Positions 8,550 through 16,949 of a stretch of 32,689 nucleotides of DNA are shown here, piece by piece. The DNA comes from Zetaproteobacteria bacterium (GTDB lineage: Bacteria > Pseudomonadota > Zetaproteobacteria > Mariprofundales > Mariprofundaceae). Under the pieces are notes generated by a model. It was given only the letters and a program-made list of their open reading frames with translations. It was not told where the DNA came from and did no database searches. The position numbers and the translations under genes were made by a program. Every line of letters starts with the position of its first letter. The first letter of the stretch is position 1. The stretch covers positions 1 to 32,689 of the forward strand of contig QILF01000023.1 in assembly GCA_003233235.1 (NCBI GenBank). Reading direction: 5' to 3'.

Positions 8550-9758
8550 ATGTACGATTTTGAGATTCGCCACCCGCCCGATGCTGGCGGCCATTTCAAT
8601 GGGTTCGGCGGAAAATATGCAGCGGAGACCCTGATGGGGCCGCTGGCCGAACTGGAAGCGGCATTTTATGCATCATGGGAAGACCCGGAATTTCAGGCCG
8701 AACGCTTGCGCCTGCTGCAACAATATGCCGGTCGTCCGACACCGCTTTATCACGCACGCCGCTTGTCCGAAGAAATCGGCGGTGCGCAAATTGTGCTCAA
8801 ACGCGAAGACCTGGCCCATACCGGCGCACATAAAATCAACAACACTATCGGTCAGGCACTGCTTGCCAAACGCATGGGTAAAAAGCGGGTGATTGCTGAA
8901 ACCGGTGCAGGGCAGCATGGTGTTGCAAGCGCCACGGTCGCGGCGATGTTTGATATGCAATGCGATGTTTATATGGGTCGCGAAGACATGCGCCGCCAAG
9001 CGCCGAATGTCTTCCGTATGGAATTGCTCGGCGCACGTGTGATTCCGGTTGATTCAGGGACAGCGACTTTGAAAGATGCGCTCAACGAAGCCTTGCGCGA
9101 TTGGGTTGCCAGTTGCGAAAACACCTTCTACATCATCGGTACAGTCGCCGGACCGCATCCTTATCCGCTCATGGTACGCCAATATCATGTGGTGATTGGT
9201 CAGGAAGCGCGCGCGCAATCTTTAGAACAATTCGGTCGCCTGCCGGATATGGCGATTGCCTGTGTCGGTGGTGGTTCCAACGCCATGGGTCTGCTGCATC
9301 CCTTGCGTGATGACGATATTCGGCTGGTTGCTGTTGAACCCGCCGGATACGGACTCGATGGCGATGATCATGCCGCATCATTGGCTGCCGGTCGGCCCGG
9401 TATTTTACATGGTAATCTAACCTACCTTCTGGAAGATGACGAAGGGCAAATCAAGGGAACACACAGCATTTCCGCCGGATTGGATTATCCGGGTGTCGGA
9501 CCGGAGCTTGCCGCCATGTATGAAGCGGGAAGACTCGAACTTGAAACCGCTGACGATAACGAAGCATTGCAGGCATTTTCACGCCTGTCGCTCTGCGAAG
9601 GAATTCTTCCGGCGCTGGAATCAAGCCATGCACTGGCCGCAGCGATGCGACTGGCCGCCAAGATGAAACCGGAGCAAATGCTGCTGGTGAATCTTTCCGG
9701 TCGCGGTGATAAAGATTTGGATACCGTCATGCAAAAAACAAAGGAAGATGCAACATGA
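8550..9758 (+). CDS. trpB: Tryptophan synthase beta chain
   Basis: The PLP enzyme that condenses indole with serine; it forms an alpha2-beta2 complex with TrpA. The 402-residue length is normal. PLP binds K95 in [13 protein letters not shown], and GGGSNAMG binds the cofactor phosphate. I start at ATG 8550, with AAGGAA about 8 bases upstream, rather than at TTG 8514: the shorter form begins at the expected MYDFEI and leaves a 37-base gap after trpF. It ends by overlapping trpA by 4 bases. Confidence 0.97.
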   Translation: MYDFEIRHPPDAGGHFNGFGGKYAAETLMGPLAELEAAFYASWEDPEFQAERLRLLQQYAGRPTPLYHARRLSEEIGGAQIVLKREDLAHTGAHKINNTIGQALLAKRMGKKRVIAETGAGQHGVASATVAAMFDMQCDVYMGREDMRRQAPNVFRMELLGARVIPVDSGTATLKDALNEALRDWVASCENTFYIIGTVAGPHPYPLMVRQYHVVIGQEARAQSLEQFGRLPDMAIACVGGGSNAMGLLHPLRDDDIRLVAVEPAGYGLDGDDHAASLAAGRPGILHGNLTYLLEDDEGQIKGTHSISAGLDYPGVGPELAAMYEAGRLELETADDNEALQAFSRLSLCEGILPALESSHALAAAMRLAAKMKPEQMLLVNLSGRGDKDLDTVMQKTKEDAT

Positions 9759-10579
9759 GTTTGGACAGATTAAAAAACTGTTTTGAACGCTGCGCCGCTG
9801 AAAATCGCGCCGCACTGGTGGGTTATCTGACCGCAGGCGATCCCAATCCGGCAGCATCGGAAAAACTTCTGGATGTACTCGCCAGTCATGTCGATATTGT
9901 TGAAATCGGCATGCCTTTTTCTGATCCGATGGCTGACGGGCCAACCATTCAAGCGGCCAGCGAACGCGCACTTGCTGCCGGCACACGTATGCGCGATGTG
10001 TTTCATATTGCATTGAGCGTGCGAAAAGCACATCCCGCAGCAGGCATCGTGCTGATGGGTTATGCCAATGTGGCTTTTGCTATGGGTTATGAGTATTTTG
10101 CCGAACAGGCTGCACTGGCCGGTGTTGATGGTGTGCTTATCGTTGATATTCCACCCGAGGAAGCAGGTGATTTTACTCGCGCACTCAAAGCGCACAAATT
10201 GTGCGGCATCCGTTTGGTTGCCCCGACATCCTCCACCGCACGCCGCAAACTGGCCGCTGAAATCGCCGACGGCTTCATCTATTACGTTTCCCTGAATGGT
10301 ATTACCGGTGCTGAAATGGGTGAAATCAGCGAAATCCGCACGCAAGTGGATGCATTACGCCAGCAGGCTAAATTGCCGATTTGCGTCGGTTTCGGCATTA
10401 AAACCCCTGAACAGGCACATGCTGTCGCCGCTTTTTCCGATGGCGTGGTCATCGGTAGTCATTTCGTGAACTGCATCACGGCGCATGAAGATAATGAACC
10501 TGCTATGCTCTCGGAACTGGACAAAACCTGTGCCGCCATGCGTGCGGCGATGCGTAAGGGAGGTGTCGGTGAGGATTAA
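9755..10579 (+). CDS. trpA: Tryptophan synthase alpha chain
   Basis: Cleaves indole-3-glycerol phosphate to indole, which is channelled to TrpB. The 274-residue TIM-barrel has catalytic E50 ([10 protein letters not shown]) and D61 (MADGPTIQ), matching the canonical Glu49/Asp60 pair. The phosphate-binding GFGI and [10 protein letters not shown] segments are present. The start overlaps the trpB stop (ATGA) and the end overlaps the next gene by 11 bases, so the three are translationally coupled. Confidence 0.97.
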   Translation: MSLDRLKNCFERCAAENRAALVGYLTAGDPNPAASEKLLDVLASHVDIVEIGMPFSDPMADGPTIQAASERALAAGTRMRDVFHIALSVRKAHPAAGIVLMGYANVAFAMGYEYFAEQAALAGVDGVLIVDIPPEEAGDFTRALKAHKLCGIRLVAPTSSTARRKLAAEIADGFIYYVSLNGITGAEMGEISEIRTQVDALRQQAKLPICVGFGIKTPEQAHAVAAFSDGVVIGSHFVNCITAHEDNEPAMLSELDKTCAAMRAAMRKGGVGED

Positions 10580-11354
10580 GGTGTTGGGCTGTTACGGTGG
10601 TCAATTGCTCGGTTTTCATCTGACCTCGTTTCTGATTAACGATTCGATTCTGTTGGATGCCGGTTCACCGACCGAGGCGCTTGATCTGGAAGATCAGTTC
10701 GCTATTCGCCATATTTTTGTTTCGCACACCCACCTTGATCACATCAAGGATATTGCCTTTCTTGCCGATAATCGCTCACTGAAACGGCTTTCGGGTGTTG
10801 ATAGCAACCGGCAGATTATTGTCCACAGCCTGCCTGAAAATATTGATGTGCTGCGCAAGGATTTTTTCAACAATCGGGTGTGGCCGGATTTCTCACGCAT
10901 TCCTTCAGCCAGCGATCCGATTCTGGTTTTTGAACCCATCCATGCGGATCAAACCGTTGAAGTCGATGGCGTTCGCATCACCGCGATTCCGGTGAATCAT
11001 CCTGTGCCGTGTACCGGCTTCCTGATTGAGGAAGACGACAAACAATTCATCTATACCGCCGATACGGGAAGCACCGAACGCATCTGGGAAATCGCCAATG
11101 CACAACCCAACCTCAAGGGCATGATTGTCGATTGTTCATTTCCCAACGCTTACGAAAATCTGGCCTCTGTAAGCGGCCATTTGACACCCAACAGTATGGC
11201 TGTCGAGTTGGCCAAGTTCGATAAATTTGGCAAAATACCAGTCTATTTGTACCACATGAAACCGGAAACCCTCGATGTCCTGACTTCTGAAGTGGAGTCA
11301 TTATTTTTACCGCACCTGCGCATGCTGACGCAGGTCGATGAACTGCTGCTTTAG
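10569..11354 (+). CDS. Metallo-beta-lactamase-fold hydrolase, possible class II cyclic-nucleotide phosphodiesterase
   Basis: A 261-residue protein whose SHTHLDH motif at residues 52-58 supplies the zinc ligands H53, H55, D57 and H58. Further ligands are likely in NHPVPCTGF, YTADTG and SGHLTP. The order and the HTHLDH core resemble class II 3',5'-cyclic-nucleotide phosphodiesterases and related RNase Z-like hydrolases; the substrate cannot be assigned. GTG at 10569 is the start because AAGGGAGGTG lies just before it; the longer ATG frame is only trpA in another frame. It overlaps trpA by 11 bases and ends 9 bases before accD, so it belongs to the operon. Confidence 0.85.
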   Translation: MRIKVLGCYGGQLLGFHLTSFLINDSILLDAGSPTEALDLEDQFAIRHIFVSHTHLDHIKDIAFLADNRSLKRLSGVDSNRQIIVHSLPENIDVLRKDFFNNRVWPDFSRIPSASDPILVFEPIHADQTVEVDGVRITAIPVNHPVPCTGFLIEEDDKQFIYTADTGSTERIWEIANAQPNLKGMIVDCSFPNAYENLASVSGHLTPNSMAVELAKFDKFGKIPVYLYHMKPETLDVLTSEVESLFLPHLRMLTQVDELLL

Positions 11355-11363
11355 GAGTACACA

Positions 11364-12230
11364 ATGAACTGGATTACGCGTCTGATTGAAAGTCCGAAAA
11401 ACATCCTCGGCGGTGGCCGCTCTTCCACTCCGGAGGGGCTGTGGATTAAGTGTCCGGATTGTTCGGAAACCATTTATAACAAAGAAATGGAACGCAGCCT
11501 GATGGTTTGTCCGAAATGCGCGCACCATCATCGAATAAATGCTACGGACAGGGCCGAATTCCTGTTTGATGCCGGAACGTTTGAGCAAATGGACAGCGGA
11601 CTTCGCTCGCAGGACCCGCTCGAATTCCGCGACAAGAAAAAATACCGCGATCGCATTCGGGAAGCAGAAAAAAAAGCCGGTGGCGATGATTCGGTACGCA
11701 ACTACCTCGGCGATATCTGCGGCCATACGGTTTCGGTTTCCATCTTCGAATTCGCCTATATGGGCGGCAGCATGGGTTCGGTTGCAGGTGAAAAAATCGT
11801 GCGCGGTATGGAACGTTCACTTGAACGCGGTTGCCCTTATCTGCTGGTTGCCGCTTCCGGCGGTGCACGCATGCAGGAAGGCGTATTAAGCCTGATGCAA
11901 ATGGCCAAAACATCCGCTACCACCAAACGTATGCAACAGGCACGTATTCCGTTTATCTGCCTGCTTACCCACCCGACTATGGGTGGTGTCTCCGCATCTA
12001 TGGCATGGCTGGGTGATGTGGTATTGGCCGAGCCGAGGGCGCTGATTGGTTTTGCCGGACCGCGCGTGATTCGTGAAACGGTGAATCAAGAATTACCCAA
12101 AGGTTTCCAATCCTCCGAGTTTCTACTTGAGCACGGACTCATTGATGCCATTGTTGACCGCCGCGAACAACCCGCCTACCTGAAAACACTGCTTGATCAG
12201 CTCACCCAACGCCCGTACCGGCAACACTAA
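11364..12230 (+). CDS. accD: Acetyl-CoA carboxylase carboxyltransferase subunit beta
   Basis: Pairs with AccA to transfer the carboxyl group from biotin carrier protein to acetyl-CoA, the first committed step of fatty-acid synthesis. The 288-residue length is usual. The N-terminal zinc ribbon is C30, C33, C49, C52 (CPDC and CPKC), followed by the crotonase-like core with SGGARMQEG and GFAGPRVI. A spaced AGGAG precedes the ATG. It sits between the metallo-hydrolase and folC; accD-folC adjacency is common in proteobacteria. Confidence 0.97.
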   Translation: MNWITRLIESPKNILGGGRSSTPEGLWIKCPDCSETIYNKEMERSLMVCPKCAHHHRINATDRAEFLFDAGTFEQMDSGLRSQDPLEFRDKKKYRDRIREAEKKAGGDDSVRNYLGDICGHTVSVSIFEFAYMGGSMGSVAGEKIVRGMERSLERGCPYLLVAASGGARMQEGVLSLMQMAKTSATTKRMQQARIPFICLLTHPTMGGVSASMAWLGDVVLAEPRALIGFAGPRVIRETVNQELPKGFQSSEFLLEHGLIDAIVDRREQPAYLKTLLDQLTQRPYRQH

Positions 12231-12250
12231 ACATCAATCCACGAAATATA

Positions 12251-13417
12251 TTGCAAAAGAAAAACAATATTGAAGCGTGGCTGAGCGGTCTCGGCGCACC
12301 TTCCGCCGACCGCGACTACAAACCGGGTCACGAACGCATGCATGCGCTGCTAAAAAACATGGTCCTCAAGCGTCCGCACCTGCGCATTCGCATTGCCGGA
12401 ACCAACGGTAAGGGTTCCACAGCATGTATGCTGGCCGCTGCATTGCAGGCATGCGGCCTCAAGGTCGGCCTGTACACGTCACCACACATCCATCATTTCA
12501 ACGAACGTATCCGTATCAACGGCAATGTCGTTTCTGATGAAACACTGCTTAACATTATGCCTGCCATCGTTGGCAAAGCACAGGAAATCGGCGCTTCCTA
12601 TTTCGAAGTAGCAACAGCCATGGCGCTACGCTGCTTTTCCGATACCGGTGTCGATGTGGAAATCCTCGAAGCCGGTGTTGGCGCGCGGCTGGATGCAACG
12701 ACGGCTGTAGCTGCCGATTTGGCTTTGCTGACCCCGGTGGCGCTTGATCATCAAGTCTGGCTGGGCGAAACATTGACTGAAATTGCTGCTGAAAAGGCGC
12801 ATATTTTTGCCGGTTGCCGCTGGCGAATCAGTATTAAGCAGGGAAATATCGTCCAGCAGGAAATTGATAAGTGTTATACCGATGTGCAATACGTTAGCCC
12901 ATCGTTTAGCAAACTTCCGCTACGTATGAACGGCGGGTTTCAGCAACAGAATGCCGCATTGGCATTGGCTGCGGTTGAGTTATTGCAAACGGAACACAAC
13001 ATCGGCGATATACATGTTGCGCAACAGGCCATCGCGCAAACGGTTGTGCCGGGGCGTTTACAGAAAATTCAACACGGCAGGCAATGTTTCTGGCTGGATG
13101 CGGCGCACAATCTTCACGCTATCCAGTCACTGCTGCCTTCGCTGCCGACGCTGGCTGATCCGTTTGATGTCATTTTCGTATTTCCACGCGCCGACCGTGA
13201 TCTCGCCCCTGCTCTGCCCCTGCTCCGACCATATGCCCGCAGACTTGTCGGTCCGCCGCGTTACCGCGATAGATGCGATGCGACGTATGCATGCGTGGAG
13301 GATGCGCTGGCAGCAGAAAGTTTTGATGCAGGTGGCAGCCGTTTTCTGGTGCTGGGATCGTTCACCACCGTCGCTGCGGCATCGCGCTGGCTGACCGAAT
13401 GCGCGAAGGTGGCGTAA
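12251..13417 (+). CDS. folC: Dihydrofolate synthase / folylpolyglutamate synthase
   Basis: Adds glutamate to dihydropteroate and to reduced folates with ATP. The P-loop GTNGKGST is at 50-57, the omega-loop region TSPHIHHFNERIRING follows, then EAGVGARLDATTAV and LDAAHN in the C-terminal domain. At 388 residues it is somewhat shorter than the usual 420 or so; the loss is mainly in the C-terminal half. The start is weak: TTG at 12251 without a clear ribosome site, 21 bases after accD. It is the last gene of the trp-acc-fol run before the accessory segment. Confidence 0.93.
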   Translation: MQKKNNIEAWLSGLGAPSADRDYKPGHERMHALLKNMVLKRPHLRIRIAGTNGKGSTACMLAAALQACGLKVGLYTSPHIHHFNERIRINGNVVSDETLLNIMPAIVGKAQEIGASYFEVATAMALRCFSDTGVDVEILEAGVGARLDATTAVAADLALLTPVALDHQVWLGETLTEIAAEKAHIFAGCRWRISIKQGNIVQQEIDKCYTDVQYVSPSFSKLPLRMNGGFQQQNAALALAAVELLQTEHNIGDIHVAQQAIAQTVVPGRLQKIQHGRQCFWLDAAHNLHAIQSLLPSLPTLADPFDVIFVFPRADRDLAPALPLLRPYARRLVGPPRYRDRCDATYACVEDALAAESFDAGGSRFLVLGSFTTVAAASRWLTECAKVA

Positions 13418-13434
13418 ACGCACTAGAGTTTTCA

Positions 13435-13567
13435 GCGGAATTCAGGGGACATATATGGTCCGTCCCGTGTCGAATTTAGGGGGACAGTTTACCTATTTAT
13501 CGGATGATTTCCCCATTCCACTATTTAATATGTAAACTGTCCCCTGAATTCCCTTCCCTGAATTCCC
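13435..13567. repeat. Nested inverted-repeat element (GAATTCAGGGGACA type)
   Basis: The inner arms are GGGGACAGTTTAC at 13480-13493 and GTAAACTGTCCCC at 13532-13544, continuing into TATT on both sides. The outer arms are GGAATTCAGGGGAC at about 13437-13450 and its complement ending near 13552; CCCTGAATTCCC repeats again to 13567. The element folds into a long hairpin and carries no gene. The GAATTCAGGGGACA core resembles repeats often found beside RAYT genes. It occupies the folC side of the AT-rich cassette. Confidence 0.7.
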
Positions 13568-13603
13568 ACTTGGATGTTGAATCCACCAAATCTGCATAAG
13601 TCA

Positions 13604-14026
13604 TTAACTCACGCACCTGCTTGATATTGAACCACAACTTTTGCCTTTAGTTGATGAGTTCTGTGGATTATATTGAATTTGAACAACTTTCTTACCTTGA
13701 GCTTTTAAATAATTTTCTACACCCTGATTATGAGGTTTTTTTCCCCAGTCTTCGCCAATAACAAAAATATCAGCCTTAACTTCCTTACAAACAGAAATAT
13801 AATCCAGTTTATGGTACGGGAGTACAATATCCACACAGCTTAGAGCTTGGAGCATTTGCATGCGTTGCTCAAGAGGAATAACTGGAATGTTTAGCTTATA
13901 TAATTTGACGACTTCGTCAGAGGCAACACCAACAGCAACTGTATCACCTAAGCTGGCGCAGTATTCCAATAAGGCGAGATGCCCCACATGCAATAAATCA
14001 AATGTACCAACTGTATAAACAACCAT
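13604..14026 (-). CDS. TagD-like cytidylyltransferase
   Basis: A 140-residue nucleotidyltransferase like glycerol-3-phosphate cytidylyltransferase, which makes CDP-glycerol from CTP. GTFDLLHVGH at 7-16 holds the paired catalytic histidines H13 and H16. GEDWGKK matches the family's GDDW segment, and a weakened SSTK takes the place of the ISTTK motif near the C-terminus. The last dozen residues (Ser, Cys and Gly-rich) look unlike the family, so the 3' end may be frayed. ATG 14026 is preceded by AAAGGAT; the longer frame adds 17 residues without support. It is AT-rich and divergent from the phosphatidyltransferase gene. The alcohol substrate is unknown. Confidence 0.82.
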   Translation of the reverse strand: MVVYTVGTFDLLHVGHLALLEYCASLGDTVAVGVASDEVVKLYKLNIPVIPLEQRMQMLQALSCVDIVLPYHKLDYISVCKEVKADIFVIGEDWGKKPHNQGVENYLKAQGKKVVQIQYNPQNSSTKGKSCGSISSRCVS

Positions 14027-14117
14027 TCTTTTATAATCCTTTGATAGTATTAGCTTCGCGACTAAGATAGCACACACTTCAATGTGAAGTAGAATTATAT
14101 AATTACAAGGAATCAGA

Positions 14118-14756
14118 ATGACAACAGAATCTCAACAGCCAACCATTCTTTCTTATGTAAAGGATCTTCCAAACCTTTGCTCCCTTGCAGGCTTGGCTTG
14201 TACGATACTTGCAATTTATTTTTGTATTAAAGGTGTTTATGCCGCTGCCATGATTGGCATGATTTGGGCTGTTGCTTTTGATTGGGCAGATGGGCTGGTT
14301 GCACGAAGAATGAAAGGGCGCACAGGTGATGATAGTACCTTTGGTGGACAACTTGATGTACTGATAGACATCGTAAGCTATGGTGTTACCCCTGCCATAC
14401 TTCTTTTGAGCTATGGTGATTTTTCTCTTCTGTTTCTGATAGGTGCATTTCTTATGGTTGCGACCAGTGCGCTACGATTGAGTTACTTTAGTACATTTGG
14501 TCTTGCTGGCGGAACAAAATACACTGGCTTGGCTCTTGATAACAATAGCATATTACTTGTTTTTATCGTTCTGTTTTCGAGTCTTTTTGATAAGGAAGTT
14601 TTTGCTATTATTCTCTATGTCTGCTGCATGATTATTATAGCCTTAAATGTATCGCAAATTAAAACACCAAAACTTTCCGGGAATCCAAGGAATGTTGTTA
14701 TTCTCGCAATCTATACTCTTGGAATATCCGCTATATATGGCTGGAAACTTTTATAA
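14118..14756 (+). CDS. CDP-alcohol phosphatidyltransferase, PssA-like
   Basis: A 212-residue integral membrane enzyme with about six hydrophobic segments. The CDP-alcohol phosphotransferase signature is intact: D55, D58-G59, A62-R63, G76, D80 and D84, which bind two divalent metals and the CDP group. The spacer between A62-R63 and G76 is 12 residues, longer than the usual 8. The following IVSYGVTPAIL resembles bacterial phosphatidylserine synthase. Such enzymes swap CMP for an alcohol. The donor could be CDP-diacylglycerol or the CDP-alcohol made by the neighbouring cytidylyltransferase. AAGGAA is upstream of the ATG. Base composition is much more AT-rich than the flanking housekeeping genes. 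Confidence 0.85.
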   Translation: MTTESQQPTILSYVKDLPNLCSLAGLACTILAIYFCIKGVYAAAMIGMIWAVAFDWADGLVARRMKGRTGDDSTFGGQLDVLIDIVSYGVTPAILLLSYGDFSLLFLIGAFLMVATSALRLSYFSTFGLAGGTKYTGLALDNNSILLVFIVLFSSLFDKEVFAIILYVCCMIIIALNVSQIKTPKLSGNPRNVVILAIYTLGISAIYGWKLL

Positions 14757-14829
14757 GATTTACGCAGAATCCCGCCTAACTATCTTGCAATGATGTATAG
14801 ATAAAATATAACAAGAAACAGGAAAAATT

Positions 14830-16077
14830 GTGAAAATAACACCTAATGTCGTAGCGCAACATAGAACTGTGAAATATAAACTTACTCTAAAAAACACAGG
14901 TAATATTGAATCTATAGAAATTCTATCGCGAGGTGATTACTACCATAAAGATAGTCTCGATTATAAAATTGAAAATGGTGAAATTTTGTTTACATACAAC
15001 ATGCCTCATATAGGTGAATTTGTTATCAAGGTGAATTTTACGTATAAAGAATCAAAAACTGTTTGTCTATATTGCCTTGATAAAGTGATGATTAAACTAA
15101 GACCATTAAAGGGTGATTTACATATGCACTCCATCTGTTCAGATGGCAAAACAACACCTTTTGCTATGGCGATGGCTTCTTTAGGAGCTGGAATGGATTT
15201 TATGAGTGTGACAGACCATGATAATTATGATGGCTCACTTCAGGCGATAGAAAAAGTAAAAGAGAACGGTATTGACCTTTTAGTATTGGCTGGTGAAGAG
15301 GTCAGTGTTGGTGGAAAAAAAGATATATCTATTGCATTAGGAAATGGACACATTTTGTCAATTCATGCAAATAAGTCCATAGAAGACCAAAGAAAAGATA
15401 CTAAAAAATATGAGGCTGAACTCCAAGATATAGCCGCAGCATTAAAAAAAGAGAACATTAATAAAAACATTGACCCTACTCACTATGCAAAGAACATTTG
15501 GGTTATCAATAAAATTAAAGAAGCAAAGGGTGTTTCGATATTAGCGCATCCAAATTGGGTTTATCGTGATGGGAAATATCATCTTCACCAAGCTTTTTAC
15601 AAAGAGATGTTAAAAAGTTCTCATCTTGATGGGGTCGAGGTTTTTGGCGAAGAGAAAATAAAAGAACATAACAATATGACACATTTAACAGCGCTTCAAA
15701 CAAAAAATAGGCATAAATACTTGGCACCATTTGCAAATTCTGATGCACATGATAGTGACCATGAAGTAGGAGATCGATTTACTATTCTTTTCGTAAAAGA
15801 AAAATCTGCTTCAAGCATCATCACAGCTATCAAAGAAGGTCTTACTTGTGCGATCTTCAAAAGAGAGAATTATGAACATCAATTTATAGGCAAAGATGCG
15901 TTGGCTCAATATGTCTACTTTTTAATTAAAGAGTACTATCCCAAGCATAATGCTCTTAAAAGCAGATTGGCTAAGCTTTATATTGACCAATTAATAAATG
16001 GTGAAAAGTTTGATCGTAAAATACAAATTGTTAAACAACGATTAGAGAGTCATACAAACAGTTTTTTCCAACATTAA
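14830..16077 (+). CDS. PHP-domain phosphoesterase with N-terminal beta-rich domain
   Basis: A 415-residue protein. Residues 1-92 look like an all-beta domain and 93-345 form a PHP metal-dependent phosphoesterase: H98 and H100 (GDLHMHSICSDG), D105, H130 (VTDHDNYDGS), E156, H240 (LAHPNW), D305 and H307 (NSDAH). The C-terminal 70 residues are helical and basic. The plan resembles CehA/McbA-type PHP proteins. The start is GTG 14830, with AGGAAA upstream. It is 73 bases after the phosphatidyltransferase gene, is equally AT-rich, and is probably co-transcribed with it. No signal peptide is seen, so it is likely cytoplasmic. The substrate is unknown; a phosphate ester made by the cassette is the natural guess. 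Confidence 0.85.
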   Translation: MKITPNVVAQHRTVKYKLTLKNTGNIESIEILSRGDYYHKDSLDYKIENGEILFTYNMPHIGEFVIKVNFTYKESKTVCLYCLDKVMIKLRPLKGDLHMHSICSDGKTTPFAMAMASLGAGMDFMSVTDHDNYDGSLQAIEKVKENGIDLLVLAGEEVSVGGKKDISIALGNGHILSIHANKSIEDQRKDTKKYEAELQDIAAALKKENINKNIDPTHYAKNIWVINKIKEAKGVSILAHPNWVYRDGKYHLHQAFYKEMLKSSHLDGVEVFGEEKIKEHNNMTHLTALQTKNRHKYLAPFANSDAHDSDHEVGDRFTILFVKEKSASSIITAIKEGLTCAIFKRENYEHQFIGKDALAQYVYFLIKEYYPKHNALKSRLAKLYIDQLINGEKFDRKIQIVKQRLESHTNSFFQH

Positions 16078-16096
16078 TATTGTTGATGAGCATCTT

Positions 16097-16192
16097 GATT
16101 GTTGGGTAATCCCCCCGAAAAGAATTCGGGGGACAGGTCCTGTTTCGCGGATTCTGGGGGGAGGCGGATTACCGTAGAAAATGCCAACAATC
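16097..16192. repeat. 96-bp inverted-repeat element downstream of the PHP gene
   Basis: The outer arms GATTGTTGG (16097-16105) and CCAACAATC (16184-16192) are perfect complements. GGTAATCC (16105-16112) pairs with GGATTACC (16166-16173). Inside, CCCCCGAA (16112-16119) pairs with TTCGGGGG (16125-16132), an 8-bp stem that may also work as a terminator, though no T-run follows. The GAATTCGGGGGACA core at 16122-16135 is nearly the same as in the element at 13435-13567. No gene lies within. Confidence 0.7.
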
Positions 16193-16288
16193 GGCAAGCA
16201 GCCAGATAGAAAAAGTGCCGCTTGTTCCTTGCCCAGCTTTTTACTGCTGGTGATGCGAGGCGTTAGCCTTACATGAAATCACACAACA

Positions 16289-16345
16289 TGTACATTAAGT
16301 TGCACAACTTGTCACAAGCCCTATACTTGTCCTATAAGTTGTACA
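16289..16345 (+). promoter_or_regulatory. yefM-yoeB promoter and operator
   Basis: A sigma70-type promoter is clear: TTGTCA at 16309-16314, a 17-base spacer, and CTATAA at 16332-16337. TGTACA, the known core recognised by YefM-YoeB repressor complexes, occurs at 16289-16294 and 16340-16345, on either side of the promoter. A further palindrome, AAGTTGCACAACTT, is at 16297-16310 and overlaps the -35. This layout fits autorepression by the antitoxin-toxin complex. Confidence 0.75.
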
Positions 16346-16360
16346 TGTGAGGTGCTGAGA

Positions 16361-16615
16361 ATGAACATCGTATCATTTACCGAGGCAAGGAATAATCTTA
16401 AATCTGTATTAAATCACGTTATAGATGACGCGGATTGCACCGTTATTACAAGGCGGGATACTGAAGATGCCGTTGTGATGTCATTGGATTACTACAATAG
16501 CCTGATGGAAACAGTTTATTTGCTGAAATCGCCCGCAAATGCTGCGCATTTAAGTAAATCTGTTAAACAATTCAGACAAGGCAAGGCGCAAGAAAAAGAC
16601 TTATTGAACGAATGA
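16361..16615 (+). CDS. yefM: Antitoxin YefM (Phd/YefM family)
   Basis: An 84-residue antitoxin that binds and neutralises YoeB and represses the operon. The N-terminal DNA-binding part shows the family pattern MNIVSFTEARNNLKSVLNHV, then VITRRDTEDAVVMSLDYYNSLMET. The C-terminal half (about 55-84) is the flexible toxin-binding segment. I start at ATG 16361 with GAGGTG about 8 bases before; the in-frame GTG at 16352 is less likely. It overlaps yoeB by 4 bases. Confidence 0.93.
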   Translation: MNIVSFTEARNNLKSVLNHVIDDADCTVITRRDTEDAVVMSLDYYNSLMETVYLLKSPANAAHLSKSVKQFRQGKAQEKDLLNE

Positions 16616-16878
16616 GGCGCTTAGCATGGACTGATGCCGCATGGTCAGATTATGTGTATTGGCAGGGTCAGGATAGAAAAACATTAAGACGAATCAATAA
16701 GTTGCTCGACGATACACTACGCAGCCCCTTTTCAGGAATTGGCAAGCCGGAATCGTTAAAAGAAAATCTAGCAGGTTTCTGGTCGCGTAGAATTGATGAT
16801 GCTAACCGGTTGATTTACGCCGTGAGTGACACGCATATCATAGTGATTGCCTGCAGGTATCATTATGAAAAAGGGTAA
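16612..16878 (+). CDS. yoeB: Toxin YoeB, ribosome-dependent mRNA interferase
   Basis: An 88-residue RelE-fold toxin that cleaves mRNA in the ribosomal A site. All key residues are present: E47 (GIGKPE), R66 (after the SRRI segment), H84 and Y85 (CRYHY), matching E. coli E46, R65, H83 and Y84. The conserved YWQGQDRK and RINKLLDD segments are also seen, so the toxin should be functional. It is translationally coupled to yefM through an ATGA overlap and converges on ilvN. Confidence 0.94.
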   Translation: MRRLAWTDAAWSDYVYWQGQDRKTLRRINKLLDDTLRSPFSGIGKPESLKENLAGFWSRRIDDANRLIYAVSDTHIIVIACRYHYEKG

Positions 16879-16949
16879 CTATTCAGCTTACCCCTGATTT
16901 GCCCGATGTGTGCGTTGAAAAAAGCTGGGAGGCTGCCCTATGGGCCGGG

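Noticed and set aside
9770-10345. 191-residue minus-strand frame opposite trpA
   Set aside because: Antisense shadow of trpA, rich in His and Cys as expected for reversed frames.
16879-16949. Terminator between yoeB and ilvN
   Set aside because: A GCCC/GGGC stem and a T-run exist on the minus strand but are about 12 bases apart, so the structure is not convincing.
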